Shown one piece after another: positions 20,187 through 32,322 of a DNA stretch of 64,000 nt (its first letter is position 1; each line of letters starts with the position of its first letter). The notes below the pieces were generated by a model. It was not told the DNA's origin, made no database searches, and was given only the letters and a program-made list of their open reading frames with translations. The translations under genes were made by a program, and so were the position numbers. Source of the stretch: Galdieria sulphuraria (taxonomy: Eukaryota; Rhodophyta; Bangiophyceae; Galdieriales; Galdieriaceae); the NCBI RefSeq assembly GCF_000341285.1, contig NW_005178431.1, positions 38,474 to 102,473 of the forward strand, given 5' to 3'.

Positions 20187-22374
20187 CTATTCTTCTTCGT
20201 TCTGAGGCTGTGATGCATTTTGACCATCATCTTTCTTTTTAGATATTCCAGATACGATATCATCAATCCTTAGCAATAATGCAGCCGACTCCACAGCGGT
20301 CTTTATCGTCTGTACCTTTACCGTGTATGGTTCCCAAATCTTTAAGAATGCAACATATTCAATACAAAAATAGCTATTCTTCCTGATAACTTACTCCATA
20401 TTGCGACATGTCCACAATTTCCCCAGTTTGGCCATTCACACCCCAGGGTGTCTCCTTTCCAGAAGCATATTTTGCACGGAGTTCAGTCAAGGCTCTCACT
20501 ACATTCGCGCCACAGTTTTCCTATGTTTCAAAAAATTGAGAAAATGGAAAATATTTCCATAACTGCTACCGTATACCAATAATGTCCTTGGTATCACTTC
20601 CATCGCTTGTGAAACTGCTCTGTATGGAAACTGAATGACTCCTTCCAAAGATTTGGCTTTCTCTCCCAATGCTTTCGAAACAAACATTTCGGTAGCTCCT
20701 AGTTTCATGTACAATTACTATCCAGCAAAGTTACAACTGGTTTAAGTTACCTCCTCCTGGGACAATACGAGGGTCTCTCATGATATTTCTAGCAACGCAT
20801 AAAGCATCCTGCAAATTACGTTCTATTTCATTCAGAACATCCTTTTTTGAGTTGAGAAATAAAATATCAAACGTCTTCATAACATTAAGTACCTTACTAG
20901 CTCCTCTTAATAAAATAGTACAGGCCTTGGGAGAAGCACATTCCGTGATAAAAGTAAAATACCTACATGCAATCCAGTCAGTGCAAATATAGACAAACGA
21001 TTCAGAAATTATTTTTCCAGCATTATCCATAGGAAGAACGAAAGTTAGTGTGGAAAAATAAATTCATCATCTTTTCTTTAACAAATCTGAAAAATACTTA
21101 CTCATCGCCAATCTTTTTCACTTCGAACAACCCTGCGATTCCCAAATCACTTTCCTATAAATATAAAAGTAAGAAACTAAATGATATCAAACGAATCTCC
21201 CAACCTTTGCTTCTTCTGCTCTTGATACTATAGTAGCTCCTGTAGCTTTAGCAATTCGATTATTTTCTGTCTTCTTCACCCTCCTTATGCATGAAATATT
21301 GGCTTTCATAAGATAGTGTTGTGCCAAGTCGCTAACACCTTTCTCTGTAATAACCAAGTCCGGCTGTAACTTACAATAAGTTCTTGTAGTAAAGCTATTA
21401 GAAAAAAAGACCAACCTTGAGTTTCACTATCTCGCTGCAAAGTTTCTCCACGTATGTTTCCTCCTGCTTAAGTAGAGCCTCCCAATCACTTTCTTTTGCA
21501 ATCTCCACGTTGGCTTGACTCTCCAGCTTGGTATACTCAAGAGGACAGTCAAGAAGTAGAATCTTCGGGTTGTTTATCTTTCTGCGCATCTTTGGATGTG
21601 TCACATCCTTATCAAACATAACACCGCGAAGAACACATGAATCTTCCACTCCTCCTCCTGGTACCTTTTCTATTCTTGCATAATTCTTGATATCGATAAC
21701 TTTGTGGCCATCTACTTCTGTGGCGATCGTCCTTACAGCCGTGGAAGCCAATTCACACATAAGTTCCTTATGACGTGACATATACTTTGTTCCAATACAG
21801 CTCGCGATGACGTTGTTCACTGCTTTGTTATCGTTTGGATCGATTTTGGTTGCAAGTTTATCTATAACCTCAACGGCATCATCGAGTGCTTTAAAGTATG
21901 CATTCACAACGATTCTCGGGTGAATACCTCGCTCTATGAAGGGTTCCGCAACACTTAACAATTCTCCTGCTAACACTATGACTGAAGTTGTTCCATCACC
22001 AACCTTTTAGTATATCTGTTATACACTTCTTTCAAATTGAGAGCGATGTCTTCCTACCCACCTCTTCATCCTGTGTTCTCGAAAGTTCGATCATACTTTT
22101 TGCAGCTGGGTGGGATACGTCTATTTCTCGCAAAACAGCGTTTCCATCGTTAGTAAGAACGATGCCACCCATAGCATCCAACACCATTTTCAACATAGCG
22201 CGTGGTCCTAACGTCGTACGGACTGTATCCGAAACGGCCTTGGCAGCCGTGATGTTGCCAAGTTGTGCCTTGTGGCCGCTTTCTCTCTTTGTTCCCTCTT
22301 CTATTAAAAAGTCAGTATGCAAGGGAATCGCGGCAATCCAACTTACTCAGAACTAAAACGGGTACTTGAAACAT
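20187..22374 (-). CDS. CCT3: T-complex chaperonin CCT subunit gamma
   Basis: Subunit of the cytosolic TRiC/CCT folding ring for actin and tubulin. Ten exons fit: 22374-22347, 22300-22062, 22003-21416, 21363-21205, 21154-21102, 20962-20893, 20841-20751, 20698-20577, 20520-20395 and 20339-20187, giving 542 residues, the family size. Gamma-specific stretches are seen: SMIELSRTQDEEVG|DGTTS, EDSCVLRGVMFDKDVTHPKMRR, PDLVITEKGVSDLAQHYLMKANI and the closing RIDDIVSGISKKK. DGTTS is the ATP-hydrolysis loop. The intron 20892-20842 is exactly 51 bases and lacks stops, so a retained form would add 17 residues; the intron at 21101-20963 (139 bases) is longer than usual here. The gene is divergent from MRT4. 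Confidence 0.97.
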
Positions 22375-22945
22375 TTTGCGTCAACGATGCAATAACAGCA
22401 CAACCAAACTCTCTTCAACTGAAAACGAATGAATGGAAGCTTCCGGAATTGGCGCCAACCGAATGAATGATATGTTATCTTCTGCGCTTCATATGTGTAC
22501 AATGGCAGATGAAAGGTACCAAGGTTTGAAAAACTTTTACAACTTTTAGAAAGCTATTCATTCAGATGACGTAAAATTTTTGCTTGGTTTCAATGATTTG
22601 ATGACAACCGTCTTCATAAAAACCTTACGAATATTGCGTGATAAGGAAGAATGACAGCACTCGTTTATCTAGAGGCTACGTATTTCTGCCTTATACAATT
22701 CAAGGCATTGTATTTCGAAGGTTGAATGCTTTTGGTTATTTTATTTGAAAGGGAGGCTTTGCAATGTCTCCTCAACTCTTTTTCTTACCTCGGTTGGTAA
22801 TCGAAGCTTATATGTGAATTGGCTTCACTGAATATGCAATATTTACAATTTTTTGAGTAAACAATGAGTTTGGATATTTGCTAAATGAAGTTTTGTAATA
22901 AATCTTTAGCATTACATTTGTATTGGTTGGTATATACCGTCCATT
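22375..22945. other. CCT3/MRT4 divergent intergenic region
   Basis: Holds both promoters. Apart from the TTGGCGCCAA palindrome listed separately, I see no ORF or RNA gene. Confidence 0.5.
22449..22458. promoter_or_regulatory. E2F-like palindrome upstream of CCT3
   Basis: TTGGCGCCAA, a perfect 10-base palindrome, lies 75 bases before the CCT3 ATG. It matches the core TTSGCGC on both strands. A role is inferred from similarity to E2F/DP sites. Confidence 0.45.
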
Positions 22946-23654
22946 ATGCCGACGTCCCGTAGAAGAAAGAATGGTAAGGGAAGTACACCATAAACAACCG
23001 TAAACAACTCATTCACTTCTTTTAGGAATAATTAAAAAGCAAGCTAAAAACAGACGACAATCCAATGCAGATATCATAGAAGCCGTGACGAACTGTTTAC
23101 AAGCTTACAAGAGCATTTACATCCTCAACTTTGACTGTATCAGAAGTTCCATAATGAAGGAACTTAGAAACAACTGGAAAGACTCTCGTTTCTTTTTTGG
23201 TAAGAACAAAGTAATGAGATATGTTTTGGGAAAAACAGAAGAGGAAGAACCCTACAAAGGACTGCATCAATTGGCTCCCTTTCTGTCGGGAAATATAGGA
23301 GTTTTGTTTACGAGTAGAACAAGAGATCAAGTCCACGACTTTTTTGACAATTTTATTGTAAACGAATATCCAAGAATAGGCTCAAGGGCACCTCGAGATG
23401 TGGTATTGAACGCGGGTCCTGTGGATATTCCCGTAGAGCTGGAGCCACGATTGCGGGAGCTCGGATTACCTATTCAAGTACAGAACAACGAGATATTTTT
23501 GACGAGTGATGTCCCACTTTTCCAAGAAAATAGTGTTATCAGTAGAGAGAGTGCGAAAATTTTAGAAACGTTGTGTATGCCCATACTGGAAGCACGAGTC
23601 GAGATTGTCGCTGAATGGGACTCGGAATTCGGTTTTTCAGCCAATGAACGATAG
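22946..23654 (+). CDS. MRT4: Ribosome assembly factor MRT4 (P0-like)
   Basis: Two exons, 22946-22973 and 23026-23654, joined through a GTAAGG..TTAG intron, give 218 residues. MRT4 is a nucleolar paralogue of ribosomal protein P0 (uL10) that holds the stalk site on pre-60S particles until P0 replaces it. Features: the basic N-terminus, the conserved DIIEAVTNCLQAYKSIYI helix and strand, the MKELRNNW and FFFGKNKVMRYVLG segments for rRNA binding, and the C-terminal insertion domain (VDIPVELEPRLRELGLPIQVQNNEIFL). The acidic stalk-binding tail of P0 is missing, as expected for MRT4. The first exon is only 28 bases. It is divergent from CCT3 across 571 bases. Confidence 0.93.
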
Positions 23655-24311
23655 TGCAGTCGTCTTTTTATCATTTACAATATTTACATAAGAGTAATTT
23701 GAAAGTTTTTGAAGTATACCTCAAATTATATCAATATCCTCATATGATAGTCACATGTTTGTGGCATTTCGTATCAGTTTGTTGTTTACTATTATAAGTT
23801 GGTTTTGAGATGACAATAAATTCTTGAATGATACAATAACTAACCGCAAGAGTCTCATATAGTTTAGGACTTGGATTCCCACCATTTTAGACTCAAACAA
23901 CTTGTCTCTGTGCCGACCCACTTGTCGTTCTTAATACTTTAGATAAATTGTATCTAGCCAAACAGGAAGACTAGATTCAACTGATAATAGACAATAATTT
24001 TTTATAAACGACAGCAATCAACTAATATATATATATATATACATATACATTCCTGAAACTGCCTTTATGTTTCAATTTTCAGAACCGTAAACTGAAGTAG
24101 GACAAATACGGACAACTACAACTCCAATAATATCATATCAACTTACAGATTCGACGGAACTGCGTCTTTTCATAATCATCATCACTTCAGTACTGAAAGA
24201 AAACTTGAAAGACTCTTAGAATTGTCCGACGTCACCATATTTCAGAATTGTTCCACAATTCACGTTTCCACCATCAAAGAGGAAAAGATTGTACTTTAGC
24301 CACTCTTTGTT
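23655..24311. other. Intergenic region with an AT dinucleotide run
   Basis: 657 bases. The only repeat is an uninterrupted (AT) run of about 17 bases at 24025-24041. No ORF or RNA gene is supported. Confidence 0.5.
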
Positions 24312-26138
24312 ATGCCAATGAGCCTTGGCTTTTCTTTACGGTTACTGGCCAATGAACCTTCTAAGAGTTGGCTATTGTGTCGCCAAGAGCCTGTAGTTCC
24401 TTCTTCTGTCTTTCAGAACTCAGCTAAAGTCCGACATTCGATGATATACGGGTCCAAGCTTCGTATACTAGACTTGCTGGTTCGTCCAGTTGGCGTTGTT
24501 AACGGAATATTGCTTGGATATGTAAGACAAAAGCGATGTTTATCTCTTGGCAACTAACGGAAAGAAATCTAGTCAGTTGGAAACTACCACGCGGTTTTTA
24601 GTAAGCAATTTTTTCCAATAGACGTCCCACATTGTCGAAGGTTTGCACTAAACCTCAATTCAGGTGAATTTATGGAAGTAAGTGAGATTCGCAATCACTT
24701 AATTGTTTCGACTCACATATTTTGATGGCTAGGTCCATTGGTATCCAGCGGCCAATCAGTGTCTAATATATTGGATGCACTTGTCCAGTAGTAGCGAACG
24801 TTCGCGGCACTTTGTATTATACGAATTACCTCCTCCAGGAAGGCTACCAACCAAGCTTTTAAAATGTGTGGAACTTTTTATTCAACGTGAATATTCCGCA
24901 TATGATGACGATTCCAAAAAGCAACAAGACGGGATAAATGGAGAATGCAATAAAGATCACCTCACAGAAGAACAGGAGAGACCATTCGCTTTTAAGGGAA
25001 ATAAAGATTCTTTGAAGCGGATGGTCGGTATTTTTCGAGGTACTGGACGCAGAACTACTTATGACCCTGTACATCGAAACGTCACAGAAGACTTTACTTT
25101 TCCATACTCACAAATCACTTACTTTATACAGGAAGCCAATGAGAGTATAGACGCAGAACGTCAAGGAGCAGTGGAGCCTCCGTTGTTTTCACTAACGATA
25201 CCCGTAGTTTCCACTAGTGTGGTCACTGGTATAGTTGACGAGTTTTTGAGACAAGAAGATTTACATCTTCAGGTAGCAGAGGGAGATACTACTTTGAATT
25301 CTTTAAGAGAGCGTATTTCTCGAGAGAGACGATGGCGACAAAGACTTTGCCGAAAGTTCAAAAGGAGTAGAACCTCCTCGCATTCAACAGATGACTCTCT
25401 CGTGATTCCTGTTGCTTCGCACAAGGCTGCTTTTCATTTAGGTCTTTCTATATCGAGTCACTTCTTTTCAGAGAATGATTCTTGTTGGACGTCATTGATA
25501 GATGATGGTGAGTTAGGAGACCGTATTCGTTCTTTGCAGACTTTATCTTCTGGCTTGTGGATGTTTACTCGTGCTGGCGAGACCATTTTTATTCCTTGTT
25601 CGAATCAAGTCAAACGCATTACGGAAGAGTTTGGTCCTCATCATCGAAACAACAAACGAAAGGTTTCTCGCATTGGAAACGGTGAAGTTACAGAAAGTAC
25701 TATTCCCAATAATGCGACAGCCATGGGTAGTTCTTTATCTGTAAGTTTATTTTATCACTCGAGTTGTCTTATTATTATCTTATTCTTTAGGCTGCCAGCG
25801 AGGAGTCTGGAAATCAACAACATGGAACGTCATCAACTTCTGATGAACAAGATAGCCGTCGTGCACTATTAGATAAGATAAATGTATTGGAATATCAGAA
25901 TTCCTTACTTGTTCAACGAGTTCAACAATTGGAACGTGAAAGGGAGTCAAAGTCCAAGTTGAATTTTTCACCTGTTATAAAGTCTCCTCATGTTGAACCC
26001 AAAGAGTCTACAAAAGTGGCGACACCTTTTGATTATCATGAAGAGTTGAACCGTATTCTTCTGAATATAGACACAGAAGTACACAATCAATGGGAGTGGG
26101 TTGGTTCTAATATGGATGAGCAGGATTTTTTCTTTTGA
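24312..26138 (+). CDS. Uncharacterised protein with C-terminal coiled coil
   Basis: Five exons (24312-24521, 24573-24600, 24622-24677, 24733-25740, 25791-26138) keep frame and give 549 residues; intron 24601-24621 is unusually short (21 bases), so the 28-base exon and its borders are the least sure part. The N-terminal 150 residues look globular with strand-rich patterns (LRILDLLVRPVGVVNGILLGY; HCRRFALNLNSGEFMEVHWYP). Around residues 240-260 is an Arg-rich patch that may be a nuclear signal. The last 90 residues contain a Leu/Gln/Glu coiled coil (LEYQNSLLVQRVQQLERERE). I do not recognise a family. Confidence 0.6.
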
Positions 26139-26343
26139 CGATAGGCATACTCTAAAAGGAGAGTAGGATAGAATGGGTTGTAATCCATCCGTTGGATTTC
26201 TTTTGTATATATGTAGATGTAGATATCTATAAATGTATTACATTTGTATGAGAGAAGAGATCGTATTTGTTGACGTGGCCATTTGATAGAATATCATCGA
26301 TGAGAAAGAAAGAAAGAGAGAAGAGGGATCTTGTGCCTTGGAC

Positions 26344-29172
26344 ATGCCAACGTCATTATTAGGACGCAATCCTTTTCTCAAAAGAGCGAGGAAAGAAAAT
26401 GAAGAAAGAGTATCTTTGGAAGTTTCCAGTTCCCCAAAACCTGTTCAAAGTAGTGATCAGGCAACTTGCGAAAAAAAGTTCCAACAACCAACGGAACATA
26501 ACCACCTTGTGTTGACAGAACAGGAAATCGACAATATACTGAACGACACAGATCCTCCACCAGTAAACACTACCAACGATAATAAGTATGCTATCAAAAC
26601 TGTGGCTAGATTAGAGACTGTCAACCAACAAAGATCTTCCTTGTTTTCCTTTCAACAACACACGGAAAACGATCTGAGAAAGGTTTGGCGTGTAAAGAGG
26701 AAGGCTTCTAAAACCAAAGTGGAAACAAAGGAAAATAGCTCAATTCAACAAAAAGTTGGTTTTTCCGTTGATAACCTTGGTAGCAATCACATTCCACTGA
26801 AAGCAGAGTTGGTAGAGGAGCCACAGAAAGAGACAACAAGTATAAACGACGAAGGTAACTCCGAAACACCACAAAATGGGGTTGCAGAACAGTCTACACT
26901 TTCGGAAAAGCCTTGTTTGAAAGCGAAAAGATTCTCTCCCAGAAAACTTTCTCTTATAAGAAACTATATAGATACATTGAAAAAGTTACAAGATAATCAA
27001 ACCACACATGTAGCAGAATGGGGAAGAAAGAGAATGAAACAATTGATAGAAGAACTACGAACTAATTCACAGGATGATGTGCAATCCACAGAAAATGCAA
27101 GTCAAACTTCATTCAGCAATATAGAAAAGGATATAGTTGAAGTTGAAAGCATAGGCGACCTTACACATATTTCCAATTGCTCAACACCCAAAGAAGAAAA
27201 TTCTTCCAACATCGATAATACCATCTTTTCAAGTTATTCTTCTCTATTGGACAAAGAAGGAAACAATTCATCCAACATTTGCAACAAAGAAACCGATACG
27301 TTGGAAACATCTTTTGCTGACTTGGATGCCAATACTATTGAGAAAATAGCCTATTTTCTACAACAACAAGAACATTCTCTCAGGTATCTCAGAACACAAC
27401 ATGTTACTCAAAGGAGACTTCTCAAAGCATTTTTGGAAGATGCTTCTGAGGAAAAGTTGGAAAGTGATTTCTTTGTTCAACATATTCATCAATTTATCTC
27501 ATTATCTTACTTGCCTAATAATAATACAGTGGACTCCCAAGTTCAGATGGAGTCTTCCATCCAGTTAGGAGGGTCTTCCATTTCGTGGTCCGGTTCTTAT
27601 GATTTTGCTTTACATGCAATGAAAGAATATATATTGGAATATCCAGCAGTTTTTGAAGTGTCCTTTCCACAAGGTCGTAAACAACAAGTCGCACAAAGAG
27701 CTTTGTTTAGTTATTTGGCTTTTAATCCTTTGGCAAATGGCATCGGAGCAAGACAAAAGGTAGTTGAATACTATCGAAAATATCAATCGATGCGACAACA
27801 AACGGAAAATGGGAATGGCAGTATTCGGATTGAACGTCTGTTGGAACAAGCAATGGAACAGCGCTCCTCAAGTCATAAGAAACAACCCATCTTTATTCCT
27901 TACGCAAAGGATAGAATACCCTTTGATAAGGAACCCGTTGCAAAGGAGTGGTGTATCAAAGTCTTGATGGATAAGAGAAAGCCCGAACATGAGATTCCAT
28001 CGGTTTCCTATTTGAGTGAATTGGTGGAAAATGCCAAACAGCATTCTCCTCATATGTACAGTTGGTAAGTGTTTGAGTTTCTTTTGTATCATCATTATTG
28101 ATGTGAGTATAGGTATGAAGACTTTCATTGTCTTATTCATGAATGCTGTGTGAAAGACATGTCTGAAACTCAACTCTTTCTTTCTTGCTTGGCTACTTGT
28201 TCACCCAATTCTTCACTTGCACAAAACACGGTCAATGCGATGTTGAATTTTCGAGCTCTAAGCCAAGGCAAACGTCCACGTTGGGGACCTTATCCGATGC
28301 GAAGTTTGATCAACTACTTGGCAGGAGCATTGGGAAGACCATCGGGACATAAAGTTCGAGCTTTCTTGGAAAATTTATTATTTCCATTGCAAAGCAAAAG
28401 TGTAACTATCGACACACATATGCAGAAGATTGCATTGGGAACAGGTCGTCAAAGTCTTTCTCCCTTGGAATATGCTGTTTTAGAGGATTACTTTCGATTT
28501 GTGTCGGACAAAATGTCTGAAGCATTACCCCATCGTCTTCAATCCTCTTTATGGTCAGTCGTAGCTGGAAATATGGATTACTGTTCCGAATTAGAAAACT
28601 ATCGAAAGAGAGTTATTTTGAATCTACCAAAGGAAATGGATTCTTCAGCACGAGACATTTTATTGCTTCATTTACGTCGAATGCTTTTAGAGTTGGGTTA
28701 TTTATCGAGAAAAGATTGCGATACTGCCAAAGATAACGCAACGATTACATTTTGGATATATGTTCCTTTGAGAAAGGAAACAGTGAAAAGTTTAAAAGGT
28801 CACATTGCATTGCGACGTACGTTTGCAAAGAAGCAGCAACGGCAACTTCTTGCTCAAGAAGAACAAGAGATAGCTGAATATGAAAGAGCCATTGAATATT
28901 GTATGTCAAAAGGAGAAGAAGAAGTGAAGATTGACAATCCATCCGATTTGAAATGGTTTTATCGAGACTGGTGTCAAATTCAGTCTTATTGTGAACCTGG
29001 TAAGTTGCATTGGAATGAAACCAGTTGGTTGGATGGCATAACAGATGAGAATATTATTTCTCTCAAAGACGATTGGTTGGACCACGAAGATCCTTATTTT
29101 GGTTCTCACCAATATTTTGATTCTTGTCGCGACTTGCAAATCATTTTGCAACGCAATGGATTATGGAAATGA
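26344..29172 (+). CDS. Large protein with a C-terminal domain like an uncharacterised phage/bacterial family
   Basis: Two exons, 26344-28064 and 28113-29172 (48-base intron), give 926 residues. Residues 1-420 are low-complexity and polar with a short basic helix (about residues 200-235). From about residue 425 a folded region begins. Residues 575-690 hold a pattern I associate with a family seen mostly in phages and bacteria (I believe Pfam DUF7178): a Tyr/Glu helix, then ATCSPNSSLAQNTVNAML, then GHKVRAFLENLLFP and TIDTHMQKIALG. The Cys-Ser-Pro-Asn-Ser core and the Asp-Thr-His end are the most distinctive. Function unknown; the fold could act on nucleic acid, which is a guess. The gene is embedded among ordinary algal genes and has a typical local intron. 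Confidence 0.65.
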
Positions 29173-29224
29173 TTTTGAATTGGATTGTGTGGAGCTGAAA
29201 CAGCATCTCCCAACTTGACTCTTT

Positions 29225-30484
29225 ATGTTGTACAGTCTAAAGCAAACTCCTCCCTTGTTGTTTTTTGTCAATGTTTGTATTTCCAAAAGATACTTGAATA
29301 GTTTATCAAGCACACATATATGTAATAGAATATCGCAACGATATCTACACAGCACTGGTGCTTTGAACAACCTACATCCTTGGCTTGTTTTGAAGATGCA
29401 GTGGTGGGAGTCACCTGTTAGATATATGAGTATGTTAGAAAGTATTCCATCACAAGTGGTTAGGTTATACAAAACAAGAAGAATGGGTCATAGTGTTACA
29501 GTAGCTATCCTAGTAGTTTTCGTTGTAGCTATCACTATTGCTGCGTATGGGAAAGCAAGAAAAGAAAAGAAAGAAAGGAGGAAAGGTGACTCTTTTTGGA
29601 AAAGATGGAAATCATTGTTAAAAAAGGGTGGTCCAAATGCACCTAGTCAGTTGCCATCGTCCACCGTACTGAATTCTGAAAGGTCCCGTACTCTGTTTGA
29701 GAGAGATTTAGAATTGGAAATACAGCGTTGTAAATGCAAGGCCAATGGAAAGAATAGAGCAATGACTTATCGTCCAGGCTATCTGTTACAAGCCACTCAG
29801 TTGTTTTCACTTTCTTCAGAAGTAGTTGTGGATATCTTTATACAACAAGTCATCAAAGTCATCAGGTCTTATGTAATAACTGCTTTTCATTACACCAGAA
29901 GCAATCTTGTGGAACAATGTCTCCAAGAATTGAGTAACTTGTTAAAGTTACATCGTCAATGGATAAAGCCAGCTCTCATGGATTGGACACAGGGAGACGA
30001 TATTGCTTTTCAAACTCTATTTGCCAAGTTGAATGTTCGTCATACTTTGGATTTGCGAACTCGATGGGTAAAATATTCTGTCTTAGATATTTATCGTCTT
30101 TATTTGGAACAGTATTTTGCTTCCTGTGGAAAACAATATACCAAGATAAATGAGATAGGCAATCGTCAAGCCTTACAAACCTATTTAGGTATCAACAAAG
30201 AGGAAGCTTTGGTTGCAGAGGAATATGTTGCAGGTTGCGTATACAAAATGGCTGCTGTCCAAGTATTTGAAACTGGTGTGATTCAACTTGAGAAACTTGA
30301 CTATTTGATAGAGTTGCAAAAGTTCTTAGCAGTTGTTCTGAAGAAAGAAACAACTCTCCATATTTATATGGAAACTGCGAAACCTTTTGTTGTCAAATAT
30401 CTTTGGGATATTATTCGAGACCAGGGAATAACTTTGCAACAAGCGATCAGTAAATTGAGTTACTTGGTTAGCATAGTTGATTGA
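29225..30484 (+). CDS. Membrane-anchored helical protein, faintly Tic110-like
   Basis: Intronless, 419 residues, ATG at 29225, only 52 bases after the previous stop. The N-terminal 80 residues could be a targeting peptide (few acidic residues, many Ser/Arg/Tyr). One clear hydrophobic span lies near residues 91-108, followed by a Lys/Arg-rich stretch. The rest is all-helical. The segment LGINKEEALVAEEYVAGCVYKMAA near residues 315-340 recalls the repeated helical module of the plastid import protein Tic110, but the match is weak and the protein is much shorter. A plastid inner-membrane protein is possible; I treat the family as unassigned. Confidence 0.5.
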   Translation: MLYSLKQTPPLLFFVNVCISKRYLNSLSSTHICNRISQRYLHSTGALNNLHPWLVLKMQWWESPVRYMSMLESIPSQVVRLYKTRRMGHSVTVAILVVFVVAITIAAYGKARKEKKERRKGDSFWKRWKSLLKKGGPNAPSQLPSSTVLNSERSRTLFERDLELEIQRCKCKANGKNRAMTYRPGYLLQATQLFSLSSEVVVDIFIQQVIKVIRSYVITAFHYTRSNLVEQCLQELSNLLKLHRQWIKPALMDWTQGDDIAFQTLFAKLNVRHTLDLRTRWVKYSVLDIYRLYLEQYFASCGKQYTKINEIGNRQALQTYLGINKEEALVAEEYVAGCVYKMAAVQVFETGVIQLEKLDYLIELQKFLAVVLKKETTLHIYMETAKPFVVKYLWDIIRDQGITLQQAISKLSYLVSIVD

Positions 30485-30781
30485 TAGTAATATCATTTGC
30501 TTTACTGATATAGGACCATATCTAGGAATCTACTTTGAACATTGAACTTGAACCATTTTTTACCAATCTTCAAGGACATGAAAGCGATATGGAGCTGCAA
30601 CGAAAAAAACATACTCTGTGGAAATTCTGGACAAGTTATAAACAAGGACTGAGATCCCAAAAAAACTCTTTCAAAGCAACTCCTTGGGAAGATTCAGAAA
30701 AACTATAATGATGTTGAGCCATATTTGAAAGTATTCTTCTTCCATCAACTATGGAAATGGACGTTTGTACAATCTACTACA
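30485..30781. other. Convergent intergenic region
   Basis: Lies between the Tic110-like candidate (plus) and the cis-prenyltransferase (minus). Nothing recognisable besides 3' flanking sequence. Confidence 0.5.
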
Positions 30782-31708
30782 TTAGTGTATTTGTAATTTA
30801 CGAAGTCTTTGATATTCTTTCCAATGACGCTGATACCAAAAAAGAAGTCGAACAAAATCCCATATACCAAAATCTGGCCACATACGAGTCGAAAAATAAA
30901 GCAGAGAATATGAAGACTGGGTATGGTTTACTTTGTTAGTTATGATAGCCAACCTTACTTTGAAAAAATAGAACACTTACTTGCCATAACAAAAAGTCAC
31001 TCAATCTTGTCTCTCCAGATGTGCGCAAAATGATATCTGGAGTTAGACAGTCTTTGCTCATTTGTTGACCGCGTGCTATATATTCATCCAACATATTGGC
31101 ATTCATATCCATGAGGGATAGCTTTGATTCCAAAAAGTCATCGATCATATGCACCATAGCTGTACATATTTCATCTCTTGCTGTATAAGAAAAACAAATG
31201 TTCAGTCTTGGGCCTTCATTTTCAGCAGTTTCTTTCATAACGGAATACATCAAATGTTGAAGATCTTCAGGTAACAAGGATAAGTCACCAACCACAGTCA
31301 CTCGAACTCGGTAGCGTTGAACGACATCTCTAAAAAAGTTGAGAAGCCATTGATTTCACTGTTATGATGAAGCCCATACCTGGAATCCAACATTTCCACC
31401 AGCTTTTCTCTGGTCAACGCAAACAATCTTCTCCGTTCTTCTTCCGGTCTCTTATAGTTTTCGATGGAGAACGCGAATAGTGTGAGTTGTCGAATGCCAC
31501 TATCATAACACCATTGTAAGGCGTTGGTTAGGGTCTTGCTTCCCCAAGGATGACCTTCTGAAGGAGGTAGTCCCTTCTGTTTTGCCCAGCGTCTATTTCC
31601 GTCCATAATAATAGCCAAATGTCTAGGAACAGGACCAAACTTGATGAGAAAAAATAATAAACTGGTTATCTTCGAAACCAATATTTGATATAACTTGGAT
31701 ATCAACAT
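30782..31708 (-). CDS. cis-Prenyltransferase (dehydrodolichyl/polyprenyl diphosphate synthase)
   Basis: Three exons, 31708-31380, 31329-30981 and 30916-30782, give 270 residues. The enzyme adds isopentenyl diphosphate units in Z configuration to an allylic primer, making dolichol or polyprenol precursors for N-glycosylation. All family regions are visible: IIMDGNRRWA (region I, catalytic Asp and diphosphate-binding Arg), FAFSIENYKRP (region III), DIILRTSGETRLSDFLLWQ (region V, the C-terminal Glu/Arg signature) and, across the last intron, MWPDFG. The N-terminal 25 residues are hydrophobic and may attach it to the ER, as in DHDDS/Rer2-type enzymes. It reads as a homomeric or catalytic subunit rather than a NUS1-type partner, because the catalytic motifs are intact. 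Confidence 0.93.
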
Positions 31709-32322
31709 AGCTAAAAAGTCTCAAGGAAGAAGAGTAGATCCATTCGAAAAGTGGTTAATAATTCAATAGATTTGCATTCCATCTTTTAGGCCTCCAAATT
31801 GCATGAAAGCTTATTTGCCAAAGCGATCAAAATATCTACTTGTGGTTTAGCAACTTGTAATTAGATAGAATTTCTCATTGCGATGAAGATTCTAGGAATA
31901 TGGTCAATACTTTATCTTTCCTTTCGTTGCTACAAAAATTTTGTATAAGCAGCCCATAACTGCTGTCATTTTTCTATTTTAATATGGATATTGAAATAGC
32001 CTTGAACAGTTGCACGTTCTTCGCTTCTACAAGAAATACAACTTGTAGTCTTTTTAAATCAAATCATCTTCATTTGGGGTTCACAAAGGTGAACAACGAC
32101 TTAACATCCTAATTGATAGCCCCAGAGAAAATGCAATTGTAGCGACTTCCCTCAGAAGTATATAACATAATAATAGCTTCAACTTTACATCAAAATATAA
32201 ATCAGTTGAAAGACAATACAAGTTCTCAAGGAATGTAGCGCGAATCCATCATTTTGAACTCTTCGTTGTATTGCCCACGCCATCTTGCGTCAACTTTGTT
32301 TGGAACTATTCAGTAACTGGAC
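31709..32322. other. Divergent intergenic region
   Basis: About 610 bases between the prenyltransferase (minus) and the coiled-coil gene (plus). AT-rich; no ORF, tRNA or notable repeat. Confidence 0.5.

Noticed and set aside
26344-29172. Integrated phage or virus-like element
   Set aside because: Only one domain recalls a phage family; the gene has a local-type intron, ordinary neighbours and no terminal repeats or other viral genes.
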